DNA of 12,166 nt from Firmicutes bacterium UBA4874 (GTDB taxonomy: Bacteria; Bacillota; Clostridia; Caldicoprobacterales; DTU083): assembly GCA_002399435.1 (NCBI GenBank), contig DHDO01000031.1, forward strand, positions 54,644 through 66,809, in the 5' to 3' direction. How positions within the stretch are numbered: position 1 is the first letter of the stretch; each line of letters starts with the position of its first letter. A model generated the notes under the pieces. That model did no database searches. It was given only the letters and a program-made list of their open reading frames with translations, and was not told the origin of the DNA. The position numbers and the translations under genes are program-made. Shown here in pieces: positions 1 to 6,713 of the stretch.

Positions 1-1
1 C

Positions 2-976
2 TTATTCAAAACTCAAAATGTGTTTTATCGCTTAACAGCAGTCGACGGCATCAATGGTTTTTTTAAGTTGTATAATCCAAAATTCTCCGCACAAGAAATC
101 CATATCACAGCGGATTATCCTACCTTCAACGGTGTATATGATCTTGACGGTATAGAGTTTATAGAAAAGTATTTGCAGAATATTACCCATGAAAACAGGT
201 TTTGCTCATACTTTTCCGAAAATGCAGTTCATCACCTACTATGCGGACTTGATGAAAACTACCAGAAAGTTTTGATGAATATATACGAGCCAGTATTAAC
301 TGCTTCGCTTGGATGTATTTTAACTTACCACCCAGGCCGTGATCTGAATTTGAGCCACAATGACATAGATACTTTAGCGGATCTGTTTTCCGGGAAAGGC
401 ATTGATGAGGTTGAGCAGCTGATAAAAAATGCATTAGATCAATTGATAGCCGAACTGAATTGCTCTTCCGATTTGAGTGACTATCTAAAAAACAGTATCA
501 CAAAAATTGCAGTATCCATCAAAAATGCAGCACATCATAACTGTCTGGACAAGGTGTTTTTGATCCCCTTCTACCCGGAAGATAATCAAAAAATCGTGTT
601 ATCCTATGGAGAACGGATGGATGACAAATCCTATACTGCAATACTTAATGATCTTCTTCAGTGTAACAGCGCCAATGGCAAAGCGGACATCATCTGCAAC
701 AGAATCTCTTCCTTTGGTGATTTGCTGGAAATTTTACGGGATGCGGATTTGATACAGGACGAATTGCTTCATATTTTCCGAAGGATTCCATCTGCTGAAA
801 TAGCCGCATTGCTCAAGCGATATCCCAATGAGGACTTTTTGTATGATGAGAGTGAATTAAAAATATACCATGCATTGCAAGCATTTAAGAAAATGTTGCC
901 GGAAAAAGCCAGATTGCAGCTTGAAAAAGCAGCCGTTATGTGCTTAATCAGCTTTTCGTGGGATTGCACAGATTAA
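2..976 (+). CDS. Unrecognised protein, C-terminal part (cut by left edge)
   Basis: The reading frame is open from base 2, so the GTG at 20-22 is probably internal and the true start lies to the left; no ribosome binding site is visible near it. About 325 residues are present. The protein is soluble, with no signal peptide or membrane segment, and mostly helical. It contains many Leu, Ile and acidic residues and no motif I can tie to catalysis. It weakly recalls clostridial proteins of the DUF6179 type, but that is from memory and unproven. The gene ends in TAA at 974-976. A good Shine-Dalgarno (AAAAAAGGAG, about 975-983) follows at once but no start codon lies at a suitable distance, so a downstream partner gene may have been lost. 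No function is proposed. Confidence 0.6.
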   Translation, partial: LFKTQNVFYRLTAVDGINGFFKLYNPKFSAQEIHITADYPTFNGVYDLDGIEFIEKYLQNITHENRFCSYFSENAVHHLLCGLDENYQKVLMNIYEPVLTASLGCILTYHPGRDLNLSHNDIDTLADLFSGKGIDEVEQLIKNALDQLIAELNCSSDLSDYLKNSITKIAVSIKNAAHHNCLDKVFLIPFYPEDNQKIVLSYGERMDDKSYTAILNDLLQCNSANGKADIICNRISSFGDLLEILRDADLIQDELLHIFRRIPSAEIAALLKRYPNEDFLYDESELKIYHALQAFKKMLPEKARLQLEKAAVMCLISFSWDCTD

Positions 977-1035
977 AAAAGGAGACGAGCTTATAAACCG
1001 CTGTTTTTCTGGTAAGGTAGCTAACCTTAAGTTAG

Positions 1036-1118
1036 TTAAGGGCAAACTTTCCGAAAGGTAAGGACGCAAAGCCAAGGATCTAAAGTGCAATTGCATTATG
1101 ATACCCTGGCTACCATGA
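1036..1118 (+). promoter_or_regulatory. Cyclic di-GMP-I riboswitch (GEMM motif) aptamer
   Basis: Seen directly: GGGCAAAC at 1040-1047, a stem capped by a GAAA tetraloop (CTTTCC-GAAA-GGTAAG), the hallmark GGACGCAAAGCC at 1062-1073, then a second hairpin with TCTAA and TTATGAT strands. These strands resemble the tetraloop receptor and are followed by CCTGGCTACC at 1105-1114. Order and spacing match the c-di-GMP-I class (Rfam GEMM, as in V. cholerae Vc2), in which the GAAA loop docks into the second hairpin. It lies on the same strand as the ABC transporter/two-component operon and 130 bases before it. No other gene lies between, so that operon is the apparent target. A further GGTAGC at 1016-1021 could pair with GCTACC at 1109-1114 and may extend or compete with the closing helix. 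Confidence 0.93.
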
Positions 1119-1130
1119 GGTGTGTATTAG

Positions 1131-1157
1131 ATCTGCCCTTTCACGCGGCAGGTTTTT
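1131..1157 (+). terminator. Candidate riboswitch-controlled intrinsic terminator
   Basis: Arms ATCTGCC (1131-1137) and GGCAGGT (1147-1153) can form seven pairs, one of them T-G, around a nine-base loop, followed by five T (1153-1157). It sits 13 bases after the aptamer and about 95 bases before the first gene of the operon. Upstream, GATCTAA (1077-1083, inside the aptamer's second hairpin) is perfectly complementary to TTAGATC (1127-1133). That pairing would disturb the terminator's 5' arm and offers an antiterminator. The stem is short, so strength is uncertain. The mechanism is inferred from pairing alone. Confidence 0.6.
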
Positions 1158-1250
1158 GGATTCATAAGTGTGCGAATAAAATTGTTTTCTTTATGGAATC
1201 TTTAAAATTTCCTTTTATAGTGTAATCAGAACGACGAAAGGAAGATGCTT

Positions 1251-1958
1251 ATGGATTCCTATATTCTGCAAACAAAAGCCCTATGCCGGAACTTCAAACG
1301 GCAGCATGCCGTCAGTAATATCTCACTTTCCATCACAAAAAATTCTGTCTACGGCTTGCTGGGGCCGAACGGAGCGGGAAAATCCACTACCCTGAAAATG
1401 ATTACTGGAATGCTGCGCCCTACTTCGGGTGAGATCATTTTTGAAGACCATCCGTGGAACCGCAAGGATTTGACAAATATCGGCGCGCTGATCGAATCGC
1501 CGCCGCTGTATGAAAACCTCACCGCCAAAGAGAATCTCAAGGTCCGTACTCTGCTGCTGGGTTTACCGGATTCACGTATTCAAGAGGTGTTGGAAACCGT
1601 CAGCCTGACCGACACCGGAAATAAGCGCGCCGGACAGTTTTCAATGGGAATGAAACAGCGCCTCGGCATTGCCATCGCCTTGTTGAATCACCCGAAACTG
1701 CTGATTTTGGACGAGCCGACCAACGGCCTTGATCCAATCGGCATTCAGGATCTGCGCGAACTGATCCGGTCTTTTCCCGAGCAGGGTATAACAGTCATCC
1801 TGTCAAGTCATATCCTGTCCGAGGTGGAGTTGATCGCGGACCATATCGGTATCATCGCGGACGGAATGCTGGGGTATGAAGGTAAGATCAACCCCGGTGA
1901 AAATCTGGAATCGCTGTTCATGGAAGTCGTAAAGAACAGCAGAAAGGCGGGTGCGTGA
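1251..1958 (+). CDS. Lantibiotic/peptide-protection ABC transporter, ATP-binding subunit (LanF/CprA/BcrA type)
   Basis: ATPase that powers export or expulsion of membrane-targeting peptides (lantibiotics, cationic peptides, bacitracin-like drugs) through the two permeases encoded next. Visible: Walker A GPNGAGKST at residues 38-46, the degenerate signature FSMGM typical of this drug-resistance branch, Walker B LLILDEPTNGLDP, and a switch histidine in LSSHIL. Length (235 residues) fits the family. ATG 1251 is chosen because AAAGGAAG (1237-1244) is then six bases away; ATG 1245 would abut the ribosome binding site. The stop overlaps the upstream region of the next gene, so translation is probably coupled. 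This is the first gene after the c-di-GMP riboswitch. A poor promoter candidate (TTGTTT at 1182, TAAAAT at 1203, 15-base spacer) exists beyond the terminator. Confidence 0.93.
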   Translation: MDSYILQTKALCRNFKRQHAVSNISLSITKNSVYGLLGPNGAGKSTTLKMITGMLRPTSGEIIFEDHPWNRKDLTNIGALIESPPLYENLTAKENLKVRTLLLGLPDSRIQEVLETVSLTDTGNKRAGQFSMGMKQRLGIAIALLNHPKLLILDEPTNGLDPIGIQDLRELIRSFPEQGITVILSSHILSEVELIADHIGIIADGMLGYEGKINPGENLESLFMEVVKNSRKAGA

Positions 1959-1959
1959 C

Positions 1960-2688
1960 ATGAGCCGATACTTAAGGGCTGAAAATTTGAAGATGAAGCG
2001 CACTTTTGCACGGAAGCTCATACTGCTTGCCCCGCTTACCACACTGCTCCTGACATGGGCTTTAGCGGCCATATGGTTCCAGGTGAACGCCTTTAACTGG
2101 TGGTACATCCTTCTGATGCCCGGATTCATCGCTTTGATTTGTGCTCTTTCCGATCAGAAAGAAACGAAGAAGCTGGGGTATCGCGGCGTTCTTTCGCTGC
2201 CGGTTTCACTAAAAAAGGTCTGGCTCGCAAAAAACTTGACGCTGATCTTTTACACGGCACTGTCGGACTTTGTTTTATTGATTGGAATTCTGCTTGGAGG
2301 CTCCTCCGTTCCGAATCCACTGCCGTTCGGAGCCTCCTGTCTTGGGATGCTTCTCATTTTTATTACATCCTTATGGCAGATTCCGCTTTGCCTGTTTTTA
2401 TCCGGAAAAGTCGGCATGGTTGGAACGGTTATTATTCAGGTCGGCGTCGGTGACGTGCTTGGCATACTGTTTGCAACAAAATCAAATTGGTGGTTCTGTC
2501 CTTACAGCTGGGCAACGCGAATCATGACGCCGGTACTCGGAATTCTTCCGAATGGGACCCTTGCTCAGAGCGGCGACCCGATGCTGAACCCGGCGGTTAT
2601 TCCGATAGCAATCGTACTGTCCCTATTACTGTTTGCTTTTTTTCTGCTTGCCACGACCGTATGGTTTCCAAGACAGGAGGCGAGATAA
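1960..2688 (+). CDS. Lantibiotic-protection ABC transporter permease (LanE/MutE/CprB type)
   Basis: Integral membrane permease of about 243 residues with roughly six hydrophobic segments. The N-terminus begins with the conserved MSRYLRAENLKMKRTFARK theme of this family (short cytoplasmic leader, then 'LK.KR'), followed by helices around residues 20-45, 45-60, 95-115, 125-150, 155-180 and 210-235. Together with the preceding ATPase and the next permease it would form a LanFEG-type complex that moves antimicrobial peptides off the membrane. ATG 1960 is preferred, with AAAGGCGGG at 1942-1951 as ribosome binding site and the start one base after the preceding stop; GTG 1951 in the same frame is possible but overlaps the site itself. 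Assignment to E rather than G is by gene order. Confidence 0.87.
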   Translation: MSRYLRAENLKMKRTFARKLILLAPLTTLLLTWALAAIWFQVNAFNWWYILLMPGFIALICALSDQKETKKLGYRGVLSLPVSLKKVWLAKNLTLIFYTALSDFVLLIGILLGGSSVPNPLPFGASCLGMLLIFITSLWQIPLCLFLSGKVGMVGTVIIQVGVGDVLGILFATKSNWWFCPYSWATRIMTPVLGILPNGTLAQSGDPMLNPAVIPIAIVLSLLLFAFFLLATTVWFPRQEAR

Positions 2689-3429
2689 GTGCTGATCCGC
2701 TGTGTTTGCTCGGATTTTTATAAAATGAAGCGCACTCCCATTCTATGGCTTCATATTGCCGCGCCATTGATCGGTGCTTTCGCGTTTTTAGGGTATTACT
2801 CCATGTCGGTTAACAGCCAGCCTTTGGCCCGAATCGACGCTTTTCTGGAAGCATTATGTGTTGTCTTTCCCATACTGATCGGGCTGCTGTGCGGCATGGC
2901 AGCCGCGCAGGAGGAACAGGCCGGCAGTTATCAGGTTATGCTTGCCGGAACAAAATCCAGAGCAACCTCATATTTGAGTAAACTATTTTTATTGCTGATC
3001 CTGTCCGCCTTTTCCGTGGCGCTTGCCATAGGCGTTTTTGCGGCGGGGTATCATGCAGCGTCCGCATGGTTCTATCTTCATGCCGCATTCGCTGTTTGGG
3101 GCGGAACCGTGTTTTTATATACCCTGCACCTGTTTGTGAGTTTCCGTTTCGGCCGGGGAGCTTCCATCGGACTGGGCATCTTCGGCGCGCTGATCACCGC
3201 CCTGATGCTGACCGGATTGGGCGATCAAATCTGGCACTGGATGCCGTGGGCGTGGAGCGTGCGCATTTGTAACGACATGATATTTGCCCTGCAAACCCCT
3301 TCCGCGGCATCATTGGCCGCCGCAGATATTCAATGTGGCGTTGCTGCATGCTTGGCAGCTACCGTTTTATCTATCGCTGCGAACCTGCTGTGGTTTCAGC
3401 GATGGAACGGTTCAAAGTCCAATGAATAG
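2689..3429 (+). CDS. Lantibiotic-protection ABC transporter permease (LanG/MutG/CprC type)
   Basis: Second membrane subunit, 246 residues, about six hydrophobic helices. It starts in the family style, with a cytoplasmic leader containing DFYKMKRTPILW before the first helix. The GTG start at 2689 directly follows the TAA of the preceding gene (2686-2688) and has a perfect AGGAGG at 2675-2680 eight bases upstream, so the start is well supported. The two permeases share the 'K.KRT' leader and overall topology, as expected for an E/G pair arisen by duplication. Expected partners are the ATPase at 1251 and the lipoprotein immediately downstream. Substrate cannot be read from sequence. Confidence 0.87.
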   Translation: MLIRCVCSDFYKMKRTPILWLHIAAPLIGAFAFLGYYSMSVNSQPLARIDAFLEALCVVFPILIGLLCGMAAAQEEQAGSYQVMLAGTKSRATSYLSKLFLLLILSAFSVALAIGVFAAGYHAASAWFYLHAAFAVWGGTVFLYTLHLFVSFRFGRGASIGLGIFGALITALMLTGLGDQIWHWMPWAWSVRICNDMIFALQTPSAASLAAADIQCGVAACLAATVLSIAANLLWFQRWNGSKSNE

Positions 3430-3439
3430 GAGAAGTGCC

Positions 3440-3724
3440 ATGAAATTGAGACAAACTTTAATTGTGCTGATGAGCACGATCCTGTGTACTTCCATCAGTG
3501 CCTGCTCCATGACGAATCAGGATAAGCCTGTGTACGCCGTGAACGACGATAACGTCACCCAAATCTGTTTTCAGGGAACAACCTATCAGATTTCAGCAAC
3601 CTCTCTGGAATCCGATGAGCTTGGAGGCTGGATCGGCATTATGAAAAAAGCGGTTGTTCTCGATAAAGATTTGAATATTTTCACTCAAGCGGAAGGAATT
3701 ACTTTTATCGACGGGCAGCCATGA
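3440..3724 (+). CDS. Small NisI/SpaI-like immunity lipoprotein
   Basis: A 94-residue protein with a basic N-terminus, a hydrophobic stretch and a lipobox I-S-A-C giving a lipidated Cys22, so the mature part (about 73 residues) should sit on the outer face of the membrane. Motifs such as VTQICFQGTTY, GGWIG and the VVLDKDLNIF stretch resemble, from memory, small lipoproteins annotated as NisI/SpaI-family lantibiotic immunity proteins beside LanFEG genes; such proteins bind or intercept the peptide. ATG 3440 has AGGAGAAG (3428-3435) five to six bases upstream. An in-frame ATG at 3422 overlaps the previous stop and has no site. The position between the transporter and regulators supports a role in immunity or ligand sensing. 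Confidence 0.75.
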   Translation: MKLRQTLIVLMSTILCTSISACSMTNQDKPVYAVNDDNVTQICFQGTTYQISATSLESDELGGWIGIMKKAVVLDKDLNIFTQAEGITFIDGQP

Positions 3725-3739
3725 ATTTTGCCGTTGGAT

Positions 3740-3768
3740 TTGCTATTTGGAAAATGACTCGGTATACT
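3740..3768 (+). promoter_or_regulatory. Candidate sigma-A promoter for the regulator/kinase pair, with tandem 9-mer
   Basis: TTGCTA (3740-3745), a 17-base spacer and TATACT (3763-3768) fit the housekeeping consensus at 4/6 and 5/6 positions. The -10 box sits across two perfect tandem copies of ACTCGGTAT (3757-3765 and 3766-3774). It lies in the 75-base gap before the response regulator start, so the two-component genes may be made independently of the riboswitch-controlled transcript. Prediction only. Confidence 0.5.
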
Positions 3769-3799
3769 CGGTATGAGGCTTGAAAGGATGTGGGGACCA

Positions 3800-4459
3800 T
3801 TGGCAAAAATACTTGCGATTGATGATGAACCTGACATTTTGTCCTTGATTGAGAGAACACTCCAAAAGGCCAGCCATCTGGTGACAACGGCTTTGTCACC
3901 AGACAGCATTGAACTGAAAACTTTGAATCATTATGATTTGATCCTGTTGGACGTCATGATGCCGGGGACGGACGGCTTTTCGTTCTGTCAGAAAGTGCGG
4001 GATGCAGTGGACTGCCCGATCCTGTTTCTGACCGCGAAAACGATGGAGTCCGACGTGATGTTTGGATTTGGCCTGGGCGCGGATGATTACATCAAGAAAC
4101 CGTTTAGCACCGGCGAGCTTCGGGCAAGGGTGAACGCGCATCTGCGAAGGGAAACACGTAAAAAGCGGCATGTACTGCATGTGTCCGGACTGGAATTTAA
4201 TCTCGCCGCCAAAGAAGTCACTGTAGATGGACAGAGGATTCCGTTGACTAAAATCGAGTACGGGATTTGCGAATACCTCGCTCAAAATCGTGGGCAGGTA
4301 TTTACCAAGGAACAGATTTACGATGCTGTCTGCGGATATGACGCGGAGGGCGACAGCTTTACCGTGGCTGTGCATATCAAGAACGTCCGGGCGAAATTGG
4401 CTGTATATCAAGTGGCTCCGATTTCGACAGTTTGGGGGATCGGATACAAATGGGACTGA
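3800..4459 (+). CDS. OmpR/PhoB-family response regulator
   Basis: DNA-binding response regulator of 219 residues. The receiver domain (about 1-115) has the acidic pocket D8-D9, the phospho-acceptor D51 in LILLDVMMPG, T/S in FLTAK and the conserved lysine in DYIKKPFS. The C-terminal winged helix (about 125-219) shows LTKIEYGICEYLAQNRGQVF and ends in VWGIGYKWD. It likely activates or represses the neighbouring transporter genes when phosphorylated by the kinase that overlaps its 3' end. TTG 3800 is chosen because the protein then begins MAKILAIDDEPDIL, the usual start of this family, with GGGGA just upstream. In-frame ATGs at 3773 and 3788 would add non-conserved residues and lack a good site. 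Relation to CprR/SpaR-type regulators is inferred from context. Confidence 0.93.
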   Translation: MAKILAIDDEPDILSLIERTLQKASHLVTTALSPDSIELKTLNHYDLILLDVMMPGTDGFSFCQKVRDAVDCPILFLTAKTMESDVMFGFGLGADDYIKKPFSTGELRARVNAHLRRETRKKRHVLHVSGLEFNLAAKEVTVDGQRIPLTKIEYGICEYLAQNRGQVFTKEQIYDAVCGYDAEGDSFTVAVHIKNVRAKLAVYQVAPISTVWGIGYKWD

Positions 4460-5904
4460 AAAGAAGCAGGAAGCTCCGAACCTTCTTTGTTCAATATCTG
4501 TTTGCCCTTTTTATCGGTTTTTTGATGATTATCCTAATTGTGACCGGATTGTTTTTTGTGTCGCTACAGTCGGGCTTCATTATTTCCGTGGGCGATGTGG
4601 AAACATCCATTGAAAGCCAAGAGGCTGAGATTGCTGCCGCTGAAACCGTCAGTGCTGACCTGATCCCGAACACCTGCAAATATGCCACTGTAAGCGCGGA
4701 AGGTAAATTTTTGTCAGGGAACATGACTAAAGCTGAGACTTTGACCGCATGGGACTCCATCCAAAAAGGACGGAGAAGCTCATGGGGATTTCTCGGAACA
4801 GGTTTTATTTCTGATTGTTACTTTCCGATTGAACGGAAGGATGGATTCTGCATCGTTGAGTATTCATCTTTATCTCAGTTTTCACCGGTGATACTGCGGG
4901 AACACCTGCCCGCCCCGGAAATTGTATTGGTATGGATCATTATCGGCGCATTTTTAGTCGAGATTTTTTTGCTTTCTAAAATCTATGGAAAGAAAATCAG
5001 CCGGAAACTGATTCCGCTAAAAAACGCAACGGAAAAAATACGAGGAAAAGACCTCGAGTTTGAGATTCAATACAGCGGCATCGAAGAAATTGATTCCGCG
5101 CTGCAATCGCTTGACACGATGAAAGCCGAATTGAAGCATTCGCTGGAAGCGCAGTGGAAAATGGAGCAGACGCGAAAAACGCAGGTTTCCGCTCTGGCGC
5201 ATGATTTAAAGACGCCTCTTACCGTAATTCGCGGCAACGCGGAAATATTGGACGATACAGGACAGACAGAAGAACAAAAGGAATGCACCCTCTACATCCG
5301 GAAGAACGCCGATCAGATGGAGCGGTATATTCAGATGCTGATCGACTTGTCCAAAGTGGAAAACGGATGCCCGTTAAAATTGGAATCAACTGTAACGAGG
5401 ATTTTTCTGGACAGTTTATACGCCCAGATAAATGCTCTAGCTTCCGTGAAACAAATCCATGTGGAAACAGATGAAAAGGATTTGCCGAATACCCTCTGCC
5501 TTGATGTTTTCCAAATGTTTAGAGCGATTATCAATGTCGCATCCAATGCGGTTGATTACTCCCCGGAACGCGGCACAATCACGTTTTCTACATTCAGTGA
5601 TGGGCAGACGATTCGCTTTCAAATTGCCGACACCGGCAAAGGGTTCTCTCCAGCAGATTTGAAAAATGCAGCAAATCAGTTTTACCAGGGAGATTCCAGC
5701 AGAAATTCAAAATTTCATTATGGCATGGGACTTTTTATCGCGGATTCTATCGTGAAGCAGCACGGCGGCACGCTTACGCTTGGGAATAAATCTTCCACAG
5801 GCGGAGGAATGGTTATTATTAAAATTCCAATACAGCTACAAGGCGCTTTCGGATTCCACGCAAGTGGGGAAGACAATGTGAAAACGGGCATAAAAATATC
5901 CTAA
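4450..5904 (+). CDS. Sensor histidine kinase, peptide-sensing two-component system
   Basis: Membrane histidine kinase of 484 residues. Two transmembrane helices (about 12-40 and 157-177) flank an extracellular sensor region of roughly 115 residues with three cysteines. A HAMP-like linker follows (KLIPLKNATEKIRGKDLEF), then the dimerisation/phosphoacceptor motif ALAHDLKTPLT with the catalytic His near 251. The ATPase domain has an N box (IINVASNAVDYSP), G1 (IADTGKGFS) and G2 (YGMGLFIAD). ATG 4450 overlaps the regulator by 10 bases (coupled translation), with GGGGGAT at 4434-4440 as ribosome binding site. The long external sensor differs from the very short loop of BceS-type kinases and fits CprK/SpaK-like sensors. 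The ligand is not readable but is presumably an antimicrobial peptide. Confidence 0.92.
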   Translation: MGLKRSRKLRTFFVQYLFALFIGFLMIILIVTGLFFVSLQSGFIISVGDVETSIESQEAEIAAAETVSADLIPNTCKYATVSAEGKFLSGNMTKAETLTAWDSIQKGRRSSWGFLGTGFISDCYFPIERKDGFCIVEYSSLSQFSPVILREHLPAPEIVLVWIIIGAFLVEIFLLSKIYGKKISRKLIPLKNATEKIRGKDLEFEIQYSGIEEIDSALQSLDTMKAELKHSLEAQWKMEQTRKTQVSALAHDLKTPLTVIRGNAEILDDTGQTEEQKECTLYIRKNADQMERYIQMLIDLSKVENGCPLKLESTVTRIFLDSLYAQINALASVKQIHVETDEKDLPNTLCLDVFQMFRAIINVASNAVDYSPERGTITFSTFSDGQTIRFQIADTGKGFSPADLKNAANQFYQGDSSRNSKFHYGMGLFIADSIVKQHGGTLTLGNKSSTGGGMVIIKIPIQLQGAFGFHASGEDNVKTGIKIS

Positions 5905-5931
5905 AAGCCCAGGAAAAATAGACTTTTAGGA
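5899..5931. repeat. Inverted repeat at the convergent gene ends
   Basis: TCCTAAAAG (5899-5907) and CTTTTAGGA (5923-5931) form nine perfect pairs around a 15-base loop. It overlaps the stop codon of the kinase gene and lies ten bases from the end of the minus-strand methyltransferase remnant. It could act as a weak bidirectional terminator, but neither side has a clear run of T, so it is listed as a repeat. Confidence 0.5.
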
Positions 5932-5940
5932 CATTTGTGT

Positions 5941-6471
5941 CTAATGACGGTAATAGTAATTGTCCACCGGAAAATGCTTGATGACGCCTTCCAAATCATA
6001 ACACCAGTTTTGTGAGCCTTCAGCCGTAAAGACAGGGTGCTCCACTGAAAACACAAGGCTCCCACCCTGCTTTAATACATGGTGTACCTTTTGCACGATG
6101 GGCTCAAAATCTGCAATGTAATGAAATGCAAGAGAGCTTACCACCGCATCAAAGCTCTCCGGTGGAAAGTCAACATCCTCCATGGGGCTGCACAGATATT
6201 CCACCTACTGAAATGTGGTTTTCTTTTTAGCAACCTCCAGCATTTTATGAGAAATATCCACGCCAACCACAGAAGCTGCACCCTGTTCCATAGCGTAGAT
6301 GCAGTGCCAACCGTAGCCGCAGCCTAAGTCGAGCATCCGTTTACCACTAAAATCGGGAAGCAGGCTTTTCATCGTTTCCCATTCACCTGCGGCAATCAGC
6401 CCGTCCTTAGAGCGGCTCATTTGGCTGTATTTTCCAAAAAATAGATCGTTATCGTACTTGTTTTCTTTCAT
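5941..6471 (-). pseudogene. Class I SAM-dependent methyltransferase, broken (in-frame TAG, C-terminus missing)
   Basis: Reading from 6471 down, the protein starts MKENKYDNDLFFGKYSQM and has the SAM-binding motif LDLGCGYG at residues 47-54 and the acidic VVGVDIS strand. It then meets TAG at 6205-6207 after residue 88. The same frame continues without another gap into VEYLCSPMEDVDFPPESFD, SLAFHYI and FSVEHPVF, which are typical later motifs of this small-molecule or general methyltransferase family. It ends at a second TAG (5941-5943) near codon 177. Relatives are around 240 residues, so the C-terminal third is also missing, and no continuation is seen before the kinase gene. The start has a GGGAG site nine bases upstream. 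A single nonsense substitution plus a 3' truncation is the simplest reading. Two short functional pieces are unlikely. Confidence 0.82.
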
Positions 6472-6495
6472 CTTATTATTCTCCCATACAAATTA

Positions 6496-6654
6496 TTATT
6501 TTGAATTTGTAATGTTTGATATAAGGCAATCGGCATCTATATGTAGAGCGTTGCAAATAAGGGTAGCGTATAAGCGTTTATCAGCTTCTGTTTTACAAGC
6601 ATTATGATACACAACATCAATTGCCGACTGCTCGAATTCTTTTAGGCTCCCCAT
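6496..6654 (-). CDS. Small ORF of 52 residues upstream of the methyltransferase remnant
   Basis: ATG at 6654-6652 to TAA at 6498-6496, encoding MGSLKEFEQSAIDVV... and ending in DCLISNITNSK. The composition is protein-like (charged helix, two cysteines, ADKRLYATLICNALHIDAD), and it stops 24 bases before the methyltransferase start, as in an operon. A possible -10 (TATAAT at 6684-6679) lies upstream. Directly before the start is an odd run of eight G (plus-strand C 6660-6667), then GTGCGG, instead of a normal ribosome binding site; this may be an artefact or a rearrangement scar. I do not recognise the protein. It could also be the tail of a gene cut at the G run. Confidence 0.4.
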   Translation of the reverse strand: MGSLKEFEQSAIDVVYHNACKTEADKRLYATLICNALHIDADCLISNITNSK

Positions 6655-6713
6655 CCGCACCCCCCCCGGTAAATTCTTATTATAATACGTTCAATATGCA
6701 CAGAAATGTATAT

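Noticed and set aside
1182..1208. Promoter between the riboswitch terminator and the ABC transporter (TTGTTT and TAAAAT).
   Set aside because: The spacer is only 15 bases and the -35 match is poor; noted as a possibility but not listed as a promoter.
5899..5931. Rho-independent terminator for the kinase operon.
   Set aside because: The nine-pair inverted repeat overlaps the stop codon, has a 15-base loop and lacks a T run on either strand; kept only as a repeat.
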